From: Flavobacteriales bacterium
GTDB taxonomy: Bacteria > Bacteroidota > Bacteroidia > Flavobacteriales_E > Vicingaceae
Direction: 5' to 3'
NCBI GenBank assembly: GCA_002706365.1
Contig: PALM01000022.1
Coordinates: forward strand, 1-64,000
DNA length: 64,000 bases
Shown here: positions 33,241 through 42,903 of the stretch, in pieces
Numbering within the stretch: position 1 is the stretch's first letter
Layout: the number at the start of each line of letters is the position of its first letter
The notes under the pieces: generated by a model
Database searches by the model: none
What the model was told of the DNA's origin: nothing
What the model saw: only the letters and a program-made list of their open reading frames with translations
Made by a program: the position numbers and the translations under genes

Positions 33241-34371
33241 TTATAATTCAGAGATGATGATGTCGGCTGCTTTCTTTGAAGCACCTCCACCACCGAGTTT
33301 ATTGATCAACGTATCAAAACTAGCAATCATTTCATCCCTTGATCTTTCATCTTTAAGGAGTTTTCCCAATTCAGTTCTTAATAAACTCTCATTGAATTCT
33401 CCCTGAATGAGTTCTCGGACTACTTCCTCATCCATTATCAGGTTTACCAGAGAGATATAATTCACCTTGATCACCCTTTTAGCAATCTGATAAGAGATGT
33501 ATGAACCTTTATAACATACTACCTCCGGCACTCTGAAAAGTGCCGTTTCCAGGGTTGCTGTCCCCGATGTAACTAAAGCAGCCTTAGCAATCTGAAGCAG
33601 ATCATAGGTTCTTCCTTTGATGATCTTGAATGGCGCTTCATTCTTTGGCAACTGATTTAGGAAGTCAGCGAAATAGCTCTCATCCAAACCCGGCGCTGCA
33701 GCTATCACAAACTGATGATTCGGAAAATGCTGTCGTTGACGTAGCATAGTAGGCAGAACTGCTGAGATTTCCTGCTTCCTACTTCCGGGCATAACCAAGA
33801 CCATCTCTCGTTCATCCAATCCAAACTCAGCTTTCAATTGTTTGTTTCGTTCTTCCGATAGATCGCGATTGTGAATGGCATCTAGCAAGGGATGACCCAC
33901 ATAATCGACTTCCATATCAAATTTTGCATAGAAGTCTTTCTCAAAGGGAAGAATGGTGATCATACGGTCGACCACCCTTTTGATCTTATGTACTCTATTC
34001 TGCTTCCAGGCCCAGATTTGAGGAGAGATATAATAGAACACCTTAATTCCCAACTCTTTTACGAATTCTGCTATCCTCAAATTGAAACCTGGATAATCAA
34101 CTAGGATTACCGCATCTGGTTTATAGGCTTGAATATCTGCCTTGCAGAATTTGATATTGGAAAGGATGGTTCTCAGATTAGCCACTACTTCTATAAATCC
34201 CATAAATGCGAGATCTCGGTAATGCTTTACCAGCTCACCACCAACAGCTTCCATTAGATCACCACCCCAAAATCGAAATTCGGCTTCAGGATCCTTGAGA
34301 AGGATCTCTTTCATGAGGTTTGAAGCGTGAAGATCACCTGATGCTTCACCAGCTATTAGATAGTACTTCAT
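33241..34371 (-). CDS. lpxB: Lipid-A-disaccharide synthase
   Basis: Glycosyltransferase family 19. Condenses lipid X and UDP-2,3-diacylglucosamine into the lipid A disaccharide at the inner membrane. Length (376 aa) fits. Landmarks: GEASGDLHASNL (8-19), AVILVDYPGFNLRIA, YYISPQIWAWKQNR, and VMPGSRKQEI (about 195). The start overlaps the stop of the small membrane protein by one base (TGATG). Confidence 0.96.
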   Translation of the reverse strand: MKYYLIAGEASGDLHASNLMKEILLKDPEAEFRFWGGDLMEAVGGELVKHYRDLAFMGFIEVVANLRTILSNIKFCKADIQAYKPDAVILVDYPGFNLRIAEFVKELGIKVFYYISPQIWAWKQNRVHKIKRVVDRMITILPFEKDFYAKFDMEVDYVGHPLLDAIHNRDLSEERNKQLKAEFGLDEREMVLVMPGSRKQEISAVLPTMLRQRQHFPNHQFVIAAAPGLDESYFADFLNQLPKNEAPFKIIKGRTYDLLQIAKAALVTSGTATLETALFRVPEVVCYKGSYISYQIAKRVIKVNYISLVNLIMDEEVVRELIQGEFNESLLRTELGKLLKDERSRDEMIASFDTLINKLGGGGASKKAADIIISEL

Positions 34372-34673
34372 CAGATCAGTGTGCCGCTAAATTTATTGAT
34401 CAATACCACGAATGCGTATATAAAAGTTGCAAAGATTACACCTCTGGCTGCCCTATCATGTTTTGTTTGGTAGAACAAGAAGAAGCTTGCCAGATTCACT
34501 ATTGCACAAAGACTCAGAAGTTTTAGAAAAACTGCCTGAAAGGCCATCTTTCTCAAAAAGTCGGGCACTGTTAGATATGCATATGATGAAAGATATACGA
34601 TCAACATCACCAAGAATGGCAGCAATAGACCCATTAGCAATCCAACCCAAATTTTATCTGCTTTTCTTTCCAT
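34371..34673 (-). CDS. Small membrane protein between surE and lpxB
   Basis: A 100-residue protein with about three transmembrane helices (about 9-30, 45-70, 78-95) and short charged loops. Gene order surE, small membrane protein, lpxB is often conserved in Bacteroidota, but the function is unknown. It starts 3 bp after surE and its TGA stop overlaps the lpxB ATG. Its tight place between two known genes supports it as a real gene despite lacking motifs. Confidence 0.75.
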   Translation of the reverse strand: MERKADKIWVGLLMGLLLPFLVMLIVYLSSYAYLTVPDFLRKMAFQAVFLKLLSLCAIVNLASFFLFYQTKHDRAARGVIFATFIYAFVVLINKFSGTLI

Positions 34674-34676
34674 TTT

Positions 34677-35447
34677 TTAGTCCTCTATTCCTTTTAGTCC
34701 TTTAATAGCCGAATGATCGGTTACATCGAATTGAACGGGCACAAGTGATACATAATTGTGCTTCAATGCCCATTCATCTGTATCTTCTTTATCTTCTTCA
34801 TGATTCACAAAGCGACCGCTAAGCCAATAATATGAATTCCCCGATGGATCCTTTCGCTCTTCAAAATCCTCTTCCCACATCGCATTTGCTTGTCGGCAAA
34901 CTTTGATCCCATTGATGAACTCCTTCTCCACTGCCGGAAAGTTCACATTCCAGCAATCGTTGGCCTTCACATTTCCTTCTAGAGCGAAACGTATGATCTT
35001 CTCTACATAGTCGAGTGTTGGAGAGAAGTCGGCATCTATACTGCTATTGCAGAGGGAAAAACCAATAGATGGAATTCCTTCAATGGCTCCTTCAACTGCA
35101 GCCGACATTGTACCAGAGTAGATCACATTGATCGAAGAATTGGAACCGTGATTGATGCCACTTACGATCAAATCGGGATTTCTTTTGCATACTCTGGCCG
35201 TAGCAATTTTCACACAGTCGACCGGTGTTCCGCTACAGCTATATGCTTCTACTCCATCCAGCTCTTGTGGGTTCAATCTTAAAGTGGCATTCATAGTAAT
35301 TGCATGACCCATTCCAGACTGAGGACTATCAGGTGCAACAACCACCGCATTCTTTGTGATTCGCTTAACTACTTTCAGGAGATTTTTAATTCCGGGAGCC
35401 GTTATTCCATCATCATTGGTCACCAGAATTAGTGGATCTTTCTTCAT
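34677..35447 (-). CDS. surE: 5'/3'-nucleotidase SurE
   Basis: Metal-dependent nucleoside 5'-monophosphate phosphatase of stationary phase. 256 residues; family motifs LVTNDDGI (8-15), the catalytic-loop Asp pair, GTPVDCVK (about 87), SGINHGSN (about 105), and YSGTMSAAVEG (about 118-128). First gene of the surE - lpxB - spoIID-like - comEC run; separated from dnaK by a terminator. Confidence 0.95.
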   Translation of the reverse strand: MKKDPLILVTNDDGITAPGIKNLLKVVKRITKNAVVVAPDSPQSGMGHAITMNATLRLNPQELDGVEAYSCSGTPVDCVKIATARVCKRNPDLIVSGINHGSNSSINVIYSGTMSAAVEGAIEGIPSIGFSLCNSSIDADFSPTLDYVEKIIRFALEGNVKANDCWNVNFPAVEKEFINGIKVCRQANAMWEEDFEERKDPSGNSYYWLSGRFVNHEEDKEDTDEWALKHNYVSLVPVQFDVTDHSAIKGLKGIED

Positions 35448-35481
35448 ATTGTAAAACTAATCAGATTTAGGTTTGAGAAAT

Positions 35482-35521
35482 AAAAAAAGCCACAAGCTAA
35501 ATGTTTAGCTGTGGCTTTTTT
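35482..35521 (-). terminator. Intrinsic terminator of dnaK
   Basis: Long stem AAAAAGCCACA-AGCTAAA / TTTAGCT-GTGGCTTTTT (one bulged A), then Ts on the minus strand, 23 bp after the dnaK stop. Confidence 0.9.
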
Positions 35522-35544
35522 ATGGTTTGGTTTAATTCTAAAGC

Positions 35545-37461
35545 TTATTTGGAATTCTCATCCTCATTAACCTCTTCGAAATCTACGTCGGTCACTTCTT
35601 CGTCAGCACCTCCATCGGCACCAGCCTGAGAAGGATCTGCTCCTGCAGCACCTTCAGCTCCGCCTTGTTGATACATCTCTTGAGCAGCCGCCTGGAATAG
35701 GTTATTGAGTTTTTCCATAGCTGGATCCAATTTCTCCAGATCTTGAGCTTCATGAGCTTTCTTCAACTCATCCAAAGCTTCTTCGATAGGCTTCTTCTTA
35801 TCATCTGGCAATTTATCGCCAAACTCTTTAAGTTGCTTCTCGGTCTGGAAGATCAAGCTGTCAGCTGAATTCAACTTATCTATCTTCTCTTTAGCTTGCT
35901 TATCGCTATCTGCATTCTCTTCAGCTTCGCGCTTCATCTTTTCGATCTCTTCTTCGCTCAATCCTGAAGAAGCCTCGATACGGATGCTTTGCTCTTTATT
36001 TGTAGCCTTATCTTTTGCAGACACATTCAAAATACCATTTGAGTCGATATCGAATGTTACTTCAATTTGAGGTACTCCTCTTGCTGCAGGTGGAATTCCA
36101 TCAAGGTGGAATCTTCCAATTGTTTTGTTATCCTGCGCCATTGGACGCTCACCTTGAAGTACGTGAATCTCTACTGTAGGCTGGTTATCAGCAGCGGTAG
36201 AGAAAGTTTCCGACTTCTTGGTAGGTATAGTTGTGTTAGCTTCGATCAATTTGGTCATTACACCACCCATGGTTTCAATACCCAAAGAAAGTGGAGTTAC
36301 ATCCAGGAGAAGTACATCTTTCACTTCACCGGTCAATACACCACCTTGAATTGCAGCTCCTACAGCAACAACCTCATCAGGATTTACACCTTTTGAAGGC
36401 TCTTTCTTAAAGAAGTCTTTCACTGCATTTTGAATAGCCGGGATTCTGGTAGATCCACCAACAAGGATCACCTCATCGATATCACTTACACTCATTCCAG
36501 CACTCTTCAATGCTTTTCTACATGGCTCAATGGTTCTTTTGATCAACTCATCAGCCAATTGCTCGAACTGAGACCTGCTTAATGTTCTAACCAAGTGCTT
36601 AGGTCCAGAAGCTGTTGCAGTCACATAAGGAAGGTTGATCTCTGTTTGAGTTGAACTAGAAAGCTCGATCTTAGCTTTTTCAGCAGCTTCTTTCAAACGC
36701 TGAAGTGCCATAGGATCTTTTCTCAGGTCGATATCCTCATCTTTCTTAAACTCATCTGCTAACCAATCGATGATCACTTCATCAAAGTCGTCACCACCAA
36801 GGTGAGTATCACCATCTGTTGACTTCACTTCAAATACTCCATCACCAAGTTCAAGGATAGACACATCATGTGTACCACCTCCACAGTCGAAAACCACGAT
36901 ATTCTGGTCAGACATTTTCTTATCTAAACCGTATGCCAGAGAAGCCGCAGTTGGCTCATTGATGATTCTCTTCACTTTTAGGCCGGCAATCTCGCCAGCT
37001 TCTTTAGTCGCCTGACGCTGAGAGTCGTTAAAGTAAGCAGGCACAGTAATAACTGCTTCACTTACTGAAGTACCCAAATAATCTTCTGCAGTCTTCTTCA
37101 TTTTCTGAAGGATCATTGCAGAAATTTCTTGTGGAGTATACTGGCGATCGTCGATCTGCACTCTTGGCGTATCGTTATCACCTTTCACCACTTTATAAGG
37201 AACTCTACCCACTTCCTTTTCTACCTCGCTGAATTTATTACCCATAAATCGCTTGATAGAGAAAATGGTCTTTGTAGGATTGGTGATCGCCTGACGTTTA
37301 GCTGGATCCCCAATTTTTCTCTCACCACCTTCGATAAAAGCTACAATCGAAGGAGTAGTTCTCTTTCCTTCACTGTTAGGGATCACCACCGGCTCATTAC
37401 CTTCCATTACAGAAACGCAGGAGTTGGTAGTACCCAGGTCGATTCCAATAATCTTACTCAT
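35545..37461 (-). CDS. dnaK: Molecular chaperone DnaK (Hsp70)
   Basis: ATP-dependent chaperone. 638 residues, normal length. ATPase-domain signatures: [11 protein letters not shown] (5-15), [14 protein letters not shown] (about 191-204), and [13 protein letters not shown] (about 330). Linker [16 protein letters not shown] is followed by the substrate-binding domain and lid. The tail is [11 protein letters not shown]. Neither dnaJ nor grpE is adjacent. The 150 bp upstream carry a cluster of TGACA/TGTCA boxes, a possible heat-shock control site. Confidence 0.97.
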   Translation of the reverse strand: MSKIIGIDLGTTNSCVSVMEGNEPVVIPNSEGKRTTPSIVAFIEGGERKIGDPAKRQAITNPTKTIFSIKRFMGNKFSEVEKEVGRVPYKVVKGDNDTPRVQIDDRQYTPQEISAMILQKMKKTAEDYLGTSVSEAVITVPAYFNDSQRQATKEAGEIAGLKVKRIINEPTAASLAYGLDKKMSDQNIVVFDCGGGTHDVSILELGDGVFEVKSTDGDTHLGGDDFDEVIIDWLADEFKKDEDIDLRKDPMALQRLKEAAEKAKIELSSSTQTEINLPYVTATASGPKHLVRTLSRSQFEQLADELIKRTIEPCRKALKSAGMSVSDIDEVILVGGSTRIPAIQNAVKDFFKKEPSKGVNPDEVVAVGAAIQGGVLTGEVKDVLLLDVTPLSLGIETMGGVMTKLIEANTTIPTKKSETFSTAADNQPTVEIHVLQGERPMAQDNKTIGRFHLDGIPPAARGVPQIEVTFDIDSNGILNVSAKDKATNKEQSIRIEASSGLSEEEIEKMKREAEENADSDKQAKEKIDKLNSADSLIFQTEKQLKEFGDKLPDDKKKPIEEALDELKKAHEAQDLEKLDPAMEKLNNLFQAAAQEMYQQGGAEGAAGADPSQAGADGGADEEVTDVDFEEVNEDENSK

Positions 37462-37552
37462 ATCTATTGTTAATTTAATTTTCGTTTGAATTGACGAAAG
37501 GAATAAGTCAATAGATATGCCAATTGAAAAAAGTGGGAAATTCTAGCAAAAT

Positions 37553-37611
37553 TGTCAGCTTAGAGCGAATTGCCATGAAATCTGGCACTGACAAATTGAC
37601 AAAGTGTCAGT
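37553..37611. promoter_or_regulatory. Cluster of TGACA/TGTCA boxes upstream of dnaK
   Basis: TGACA at 37589-37593 and 37597-37601, TGTCA at 37605-37609, all with 8-bp spacing, inside ACTGACA ... TGTCAGT (37587-37611). A further TGTCA is at 37553-37557. The second and third boxes form an inverted repeat with a 3-bp centre. The group lies about 90-150 bp upstream of the dnaK ATG, between it and the DUF4249 gene end. Confidence 0.5.
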
Positions 37612-37620
37612 TTGTGAGAC

Positions 37621-38628
37621 TTATCTAAAATTCAATCCTCCTGTGATTGGCCCATTCAAAAGTTGTTGATACGAGATCTGAGCAAGGGCGCTAAATCCTC
37701 TTCTTGTCGATCTACTGGCAAATAAGCCTATACCATTTTCTACGTTGGTATATTCAGGTCTTACTTGTGCTAATCCATCAAGGGGGCCGTAAACGCTAGT
37801 ATATTGACTAAATAATGGGTCAACGGCAATTACTTCAATCAATAGATTTCGGTTTGGATTAATTTCTTTAACGCTATTATCCCCTTCAAGCTGATCTGCA
37901 ATAGAATTATAGAAAAAGTCTCCTGGCAAAATAAGGATTTGATCATCATTTTGTAGTTCTGTATTTCTAATTCCTCCTACAGGAATCCTGACTCTTTTGG
38001 GAATTCGATTACTGCCTGAAACTTCATCATATAGTAGATAAACGTTCAACTGAACCTCTGCAATAACTGGTGTGAATCGGATTATAAATTCATAGTCTAG
38101 AAACTCTAAACCGCTTGGTAAAATCCTGTGGAGAGAGATCAATCTCAATTGGGGAGGATTGTTTCGATCTACTTCTGGTCTTACGATTTGTGTTGGGGTC
38201 AATACTGAAGTGGTTGCTCTGGTAATTTTACCATCCGGTTGAGTCACCTCCAATCGATGATTGAGATTAGGAATAATAGAGTCTGTAGTATAAAATACTA
38301 TATTCCTGTCGTTGGCAAACACTCCTGGATCCTTCTTTTTGGCAATTGGCAATAGATCAATGACATTAGGGTTATTGCCTCCTCCTTGCACTATTCGCAC
38401 ATCCAAAGAGTCGTAAAAGAATCGATCAGATTGCTTAGCCAATTCAATAGCACTTACGCCATCTTCGAGAAAAGCACGGTTCACCTTTACAAACTGCGTG
38501 TCTTCATTCGCATTGAGAAGACCATAAACTACTGTAGTATCTTCATAATCGGCATTGAGATCTACCTCATTATCACAAGCAACCAAAGTGCTCAGAATTA
38601 GAAAGCTGTATAGAAGGATTTTTTGCAT
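37621..38628 (-). CDS. DUF4249 outer-membrane lipoprotein
   Basis: A 335-residue protein beginning at the ATG at 38628; a longer frame to 38688 adds 20 residues and hides the signal. Signal peptide MQKILLYSFLILSTLVAC with lipobox cysteine (residue 18), followed by DNEVDLNADYEDTTVVYGLLNANEDTQFVKVNRAFLEDG, the DUF4249 signature. The family usually accompanies TonB-dependent receptors in Bacteroidota but here stands alone, between dnaK and panB. Confidence 0.9.
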   Translation of the reverse strand: MQKILLYSFLILSTLVACDNEVDLNADYEDTTVVYGLLNANEDTQFVKVNRAFLEDGVSAIELAKQSDRFFYDSLDVRIVQGGGNNPNVIDLLPIAKKKDPGVFANDRNIVFYTTDSIIPNLNHRLEVTQPDGKITRATTSVLTPTQIVRPEVDRNNPPQLRLISLHRILPSGLEFLDYEFIIRFTPVIAEVQLNVYLLYDEVSGSNRIPKRVRIPVGGIRNTELQNDDQILILPGDFFYNSIADQLEGDNSVKEINPNRNLLIEVIAVDPLFSQYTSVYGPLDGLAQVRPEYTNVENGIGLFASRSTRRGFSALAQISYQQLLNGPITGGLNFR

Positions 38629-38670
38629 GGCGGCAAATTTAATGAATTCTATAGGTCGACACTTAATTTG

Positions 38671-38678
38671 TAGTTTTG
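38671..38678 (+). promoter_or_regulatory. -7 promoter box TAGTTTTG that decides the panB start
   Basis: Match to TAnnTTTG. It overlaps the upstream candidate start at 38676, so translation from there is impossible for this promoter; the next in-frame ATG is 38700. Confidence 0.6.
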
Positions 38679-38699
38679 TTGACACCAAGATTCGGTATT

Positions 38700-39521
38700 A
38701 TGTCTACTGCTAAAAAAAATAGCCCAAAACGCATCACCACTCATGTGCTTCAAGAAATGAAGCAAAAGGGCGAAAAGATCTCCATGCTCACTTCCTATGA
38801 TTTCTCTATGGCAGGGATTGTAGATGCAGCTGGAATTGATGTAATACTAGTTGGTGATTCAGCATCTAACGTAATGGCCGGTCATGAAACCACCTTGCCA
38901 ATTACCCTTGATCAAATGATCTACCACGCTTCTTCAGTGGTAAGAGCAATCAACAGATCCCTCATTGTGGTTGATCTGCCATTTGGTTCTTATCAAGGTA
39001 ACTCAAAAGAAGCGTTGACCTCTTCCATTAAGATCATGAAGGAGTCTGGCGCTCATGCTGTAAAACTAGAAGGTGGACAAGAAGTTGTTGAATCCATCGA
39101 GCGAATTCTATCAGCTGGCATTCCCGTAATGGGCCACCTTGGCCTAACTCCACAGTCGATCTACAAGTTTGGAACCTATGTGGTGAGAGCAAAAGAAGAT
39201 GAAGAAGCGAAGAAGCTCTTGGAAGATGCCAAAGCTTTGGAAGAGGCTGGATGTTTTGCCTTAGTCCTTGAAAAAATACCTGCCAAACTCGCCAAAATGG
39301 TCGCTGAATCAATCAGTATTCCTGTAATTGGAATTGGCGCTGGCAAAGATGTAGATGGACAAGTATTGGTTATTCACGATATGTTGGGAATAACTCAAGA
39401 ATTCAGTCCGAGATTTTTAAGAAGATACAACGATCTTTATACAAGTATAAAGTCATCTGTTGAAGACTACATCAAGGACGTTAAGTCCGGTGATTTCCCA
39501 AATGAGAAGGAACAATATTAG
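38700..39521 (+). CDS. panB: 3-methyl-2-oxobutanoate hydroxymethyltransferase
   Basis: Ketopantoate hydroxymethyltransferase, first committed step of pantothenate and CoA biosynthesis. 273 residues from the ATG at 38700, normal for the family. Motifs: [45 protein letters not shown] (about 29-73), [13 protein letters not shown], and [18 protein letters not shown]. The metal-binding Asp of VGDS and the Glu of LEKIPAKL-type segments are present. The 3' end overlaps the start of the next gene by 20 bp, which couples their expression. Confidence 0.96.
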   Translation: MSTAKKNSPKRITTHVLQEMKQKGEKISMLTSYDFSMAGIVDAAGIDVILVGDSASNVMAGHETTLPITLDQMIYHASSVVRAINRSLIVVDLPFGSYQGNSKEALTSSIKIMKESGAHAVKLEGGQEVVESIERILSAGIPVMGHLGLTPQSIYKFGTYVVRAKEDEEAKKLLEDAKALEEAGCFALVLEKIPAKLAKMVAESISIPVIGIGAGKDVDGQVLVIHDMLGITQEFSPRFLRRYNDLYTSIKSSVEDYIKDVKSGDFPNEKEQY

Positions 39522-41139
39522 GTTCGTACCCAGTTCTATTCGCTTGACCATTCTCTTGGCTCTTGCATTTTTTGCACTTTCCTTAAGCGCTCAATATGCT
39601 GAACCTCTAGAGATCAATCGCAGAAATGCATATAAATTGCTTGAGATTGGTAATTATACAGAGGCAATCAAACAATTCTCTGCTCTATTAGAAGAGGATC
39701 CCGAAAACGCAAACTACCAATTGGCTTTGGGAAAAGCCTACAACAACTGCAATGGAGATCATAAAAAGGGTTTAAATATCCTTGAGGAGTTGAACAAGAA
39801 CTTGAAACGTCCATTAGGCAGTTTCTTCGAATTGGGTGTAGCCTACCATAAGAACTATCAATTCGATGAAGCCATCTTGGTCTTTGAAGAGCTGCGATAT
39901 GCAAGTCAGGAACCAGACGAAATAGAACATTATAAAAAGTGGATTGATTGCAGCAGAAGGGCAAAAGAAATGTACAACAATCCTGTTGAGGTAAAATTGA
40001 TCAATGTGGGTAGTGAGATCAACTCTTCAGCACCCGATTACTTGCCCATTGTTGAGCCGGATGAATCAGCGATTTACTTCACCACTAAAAGAGAAGAAGT
40101 AGAAGGTGGACTCTACGATTCAAGTGGTTATTGGACTGCAGACATATATATGGCTAAGAATCGCGAAGATGAATACTCTAAAGCCAAGTCAATTGGCAAT
40201 ATAAATACTGCTGGAAATGAATTTACTGCCGGGAGATCTGAGAATGGTGAGTATATGATCTATCAGATCAATGGTAATATCTATCTAAGTGAGAAAGGGA
40301 AAAGATCGTATATGCCAGCAGATACAATTGATACTGAAGCCACCAATAATGAAGCTTCTTTAGAAGTAAGTGCAGCGATCTCCAATGATGGAAAAAGGAT
40401 TTATTTCAGCAGTGATCGAGAAGGTGGAATGGGCGGATACGATATCTGGGTGATCAGAAAATTGCCAATAGGCATATGGGGAGAACCACAAAATCTGGGT
40501 GCGCCAATTAATACCGCAGCTGATGAAATGTATCCGATCTTCAGAGGAGATGAAGACCTGATGTATTTCAGTTCTAATGGTCATCCCGGCATGGGAGGAA
40601 TGGACATATTTGTTTCTACCAGAGTTAAGGACAGCTGGGTGTGGAACTCTCCAGAAAATATGGGATATCCAATTAATTCAGTCGATGATGATCTGAACAT
40701 CTGCTATGCTTCTCACAGCAGATACGCTTACATAGGCAGTAACAGGAAAGACAGTTATGGCGATCTCGATATCTACAGATTGATTTTTGAAGATGTGAAA
40801 CCTGAATACACCTTGATCAGCGGAATGATCATGAATATGGACTCTTCATTGATCACTGAAAAAGTATTGATCGAAGTATTTGACAAATATGAAGGGAGCC
40901 TTTACGGCTCTTATAGCATGAATAAGAAGACCGGCAGGTATCATGTAATACTGCCACCGGGAGAATACCACATTAAAATCCACGACATCTACGGATACAA
41001 AGACTTCCAAATGGAGATGGTAGTTTATGGAAAAAGTGATTTTGTAGCCAGAAGGCAATTAGATATCTTCCTTGAAACCGATCTTGCAGAAAGTTCACCA
41101 GAACTAGACACCAAAATCGAAAGAAAAGCATTTAAATAA
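39502..41139 (+). CDS. Secreted TPR/PD40 repeat protein (WD40-like beta-propeller)
   Basis: A 545-residue protein from the ATG at 39502, with signal peptide [22 protein letters not shown]-like helices lie at about 35-150. A beta-propeller of PD40-type repeats follows (about 180-440; [69 protein letters not shown]). The C terminus is a short Ig-like or carboxypeptidase-regulatory-like region ([12 protein letters not shown]..). It resembles the periplasmic part of T9SS-associated PorE/OmpA-family proteins but lacks the OmpA domain. It begins inside the end of panB and its stop overlaps the pseudouridine synthase start. Confidence 0.8.
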   Translation: MRRNNIRFVPSSIRLTILLALAFFALSLSAQYAEPLEINRRNAYKLLEIGNYTEAIKQFSALLEEDPENANYQLALGKAYNNCNGDHKKGLNILEELNKNLKRPLGSFFELGVAYHKNYQFDEAILVFEELRYASQEPDEIEHYKKWIDCSRRAKEMYNNPVEVKLINVGSEINSSAPDYLPIVEPDESAIYFTTKREEVEGGLYDSSGYWTADIYMAKNREDEYSKAKSIGNINTAGNEFTAGRSENGEYMIYQINGNIYLSEKGKRSYMPADTIDTEATNNEASLEVSAAISNDGKRIYFSSDREGGMGGYDIWVIRKLPIGIWGEPQNLGAPINTAADEMYPIFRGDEDLMYFSSNGHPGMGGMDIFVSTRVKDSWVWNSPENMGYPINSVDDDLNICYASHSRYAYIGSNRKDSYGDLDIYRLIFEDVKPEYTLISGMIMNMDSSLITEKVLIEVFDKYEGSLYGSYSMNKKTGRYHVILPPGEYHIKIHDIYGYKDFQMEMVVYGKSDFVARRQLDIFLETDLAESSPELDTKIERKAFK

Positions 41140-41852
41140 TGGCGGCGAATTTTGAAGTGGTATATGAAGACAATCATCTACTGGCTGTCAATAAAGCTTC
41201 CGGCATTTTAAGTCAGGGTGATAAAACGGGCGACGACTCTATACTTGAGTTGGCAAAAGCCTATTTGGTAAAGAAATACGATAAAAGTGGAGAGGCATAT
41301 TTGGGATTACCACATCGCTTAGACCGACCAACTTCAGGTTTGATCATTCTTGCCAAGACTTCAAAAGCATTGAGCAGACTAAATAAAATGTTTCAGGATC
41401 ACGAGGTTCAGAAGACATATTGGGCAGTAGTAAAGGATAAACCCAATCCACCCAATGGACATTTGCGACATTATTTGGTACGTGATAATCAAAAGAACAA
41501 GTCCACTGCCTTTGATAAGGAGATGCCGGGAGGAAAATTGGCTGAATTGGATTATCAGACACTATACTCACTTGATAACTATCACCTTTTAGAAGTAAAA
41601 CCCAAGACAGGCAGGCATCATCAAATACGCTCCCAATTGGCCAAAATTGGCTGTCCTATCAAAGGAGATCTCAAGTATGGATTCCCCAGATCGAATCACG
41701 ATGCTTCTATTCATCTGCATGCCAGAAGTGCGGAATTCATTCATCCGGTAAAGAAGGAAAAGATGAGAATTACTGCTCCGGCAAACTCAAAAGACCCCAT
41801 TTGGAAAGTCTGTAACAAAGCTTTTCCGGCCAAGGCTTCAGAATTTTTGTAA
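41139..41852 (+). CDS. RluA-family pseudouridine synthase
   Basis: A 237-residue enzyme that isomerises specific uridines in rRNA or tRNA. Catalytic motif HRLDRPTSGLIILAK (about 51-65) carries the conserved Asp, preceded by YEDNHLLAVNKASGI; the C-terminal region DYQTLY and GRHHQIRSQL is typical. No S4 or PUA domain is fused, so it is the compact RluA/RluC-like group and the RNA target cannot be named. Its ATG overlaps the stop of the previous gene by one base. Confidence 0.92.
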   Translation: MAANFEVVYEDNHLLAVNKASGILSQGDKTGDDSILELAKAYLVKKYDKSGEAYLGLPHRLDRPTSGLIILAKTSKALSRLNKMFQDHEVQKTYWAVVKDKPNPPNGHLRHYLVRDNQKNKSTAFDKEMPGGKLAELDYQTLYSLDNYHLLEVKPKTGRHHQIRSQLAKIGCPIKGDLKYGFPRSNHDASIHLHARSAEFIHPVKKEKMRITAPANSKDPIWKVCNKAFPAKASEFL

Positions 41853-41890
41853 AAAGTTCACAGAATCACAATCAAAGATTCACTTTGGTT

Positions 41891-41898
41891 TATCTTTG
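41891..41898 (+). promoter_or_regulatory. -7 promoter box TATCTTTG
   Basis: Match to TAnnTTTG, 38 bases before the ATG at 41937. Confidence 0.5.
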
Positions 41899-41936
41899 TC
41901 TCATTATCTTTAGCATAACCAAAATCAAGAGAGAAG

Positions 41937-42404
41937 ATGTCAACAGAGATCGAAAAACTGACCCAAGAAGACAGAGACATTCTATTAAGAGCACCCGCAG
42001 TAGTTGCCATTTTAGCTGCAATTTCTGATGATGGAGAGGTGAGCAAGCACGAAAAAGCCGAATCGATCAAGTTATCACACTTGAGAACCTATACTTCAGA
42101 GGAACTGCTTCATAATTTCTACAAAGAATCAGAGATGGTATTTGAAAGCAATTTCGATGATATTATGTCTAAGCTTCCAACTGAATGGGAAGACAAAGAA
42201 GAGTACCTAGAAGCAGAACTGACCGAGTTGAATAAAGTACTTCCTAAGTTGAATGAGGTTTATGCTAAGAGCCTTGTAAATAGCTTAAAATCGTTTGCAA
42301 GACACGTATTCAAATCCAATTCACATTTCCTCGATTACTTCGTTCTTCCAGTATTCATGAACAAGGTTGAAAAAGAAAGTTTCAATCCAAAGATCGGGGA
42401 ATGA
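41937..42404 (+). CDS. TerB-like hypothetical protein
   Basis: A 155-residue soluble helical protein. RAPAVVAILAAISDDGEVSKHEKAESIKLSHLRT resembles the Asp-containing first half of TerB-like helical domains (tellurite resistance family), but the match is weak. It overlaps the sixA-like gene by 4 bp, so the two are co-transcribed. No enzyme motif. Confidence 0.65.
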   Translation: MSTEIEKLTQEDRDILLRAPAVVAILAAISDDGEVSKHEKAESIKLSHLRTYTSEELLHNFYKESEMVFESNFDDIMSKLPTEWEDKEEYLEAELTELNKVLPKLNEVYAKSLVNSLKSFARHVFKSNSHFLDYFVLPVFMNKVEKESFNPKIGE

Positions 42405-42895
42405 AGAAGCTCTACATCATCCGTCACGCTAAGTCGAGTTGGGAAGATGGCAGCTTAAAGGATCAAGACCGACCGCTAAATAATAGGGGGCAAAAAGATG
42501 CCCCTATGATGGCGGAATATTTCCATAATGAAGTGGATCATGTAGATATGCTAGTGAGCAGTCCTGCATTAAGAGCATTGACTACCTGCAAGATCTTCGC
42601 CGATCAATTAAAGTATCCCACGAATGCGATCACCATTGCAGATGAGATCTACGGAGCTTCAATCAGCGAGATGATGCGACTTATCAATGGGTGGAATAAC
42701 GATTGGGAAACAGTATGCATTTTCGGACATAACCCCACCTTCACCTATTTGGCAGAACAACTCTGTGATATCAATATTGGCAATCTGCCGACTTGTGGAA
42801 TCGTTGGTGTAGAATTTGGAACTGATAGCTGGGATGCTGTGAGTTTGGGAAGCGGGACGCAAATCCTATACGATTACCCCAAGAACCACAAATAA
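42401..42895 (+). CDS. sixA: SixA-type histidine phosphatase
   Basis: A 164-residue single-domain histidine phosphatase. The RHG motif is IRHAKSSW (7-14), with further motifs DRPLNNRGQKDAPMM, SSPALRALTTC and FGHNPTFT. This subgroup (SixA-like) removes phosphate from phosphohistidine on histidine kinases or similar proteins. Starts inside the end of the previous gene by 4 bp and converges with ilvE. Confidence 0.92.
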   Translation: MKKLYIIRHAKSSWEDGSLKDQDRPLNNRGQKDAPMMAEYFHNEVDHVDMLVSSPALRALTTCKIFADQLKYPTNAITIADEIYGASISEMMRLINGWNNDWETVCIFGHNPTFTYLAEQLCDINIGNLPTCGIVGVEFGTDSWDAVSLGSGTQILYDYPKNHK

Positions 42896-42903
42896 ATTAT
42901 AGA

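Noticed and set aside
38676-38699. Longer panB start at 38676
   Set aside because: It overlaps the -7 box TAGTTTTG; family alignment also begins near the ATG at 38700.
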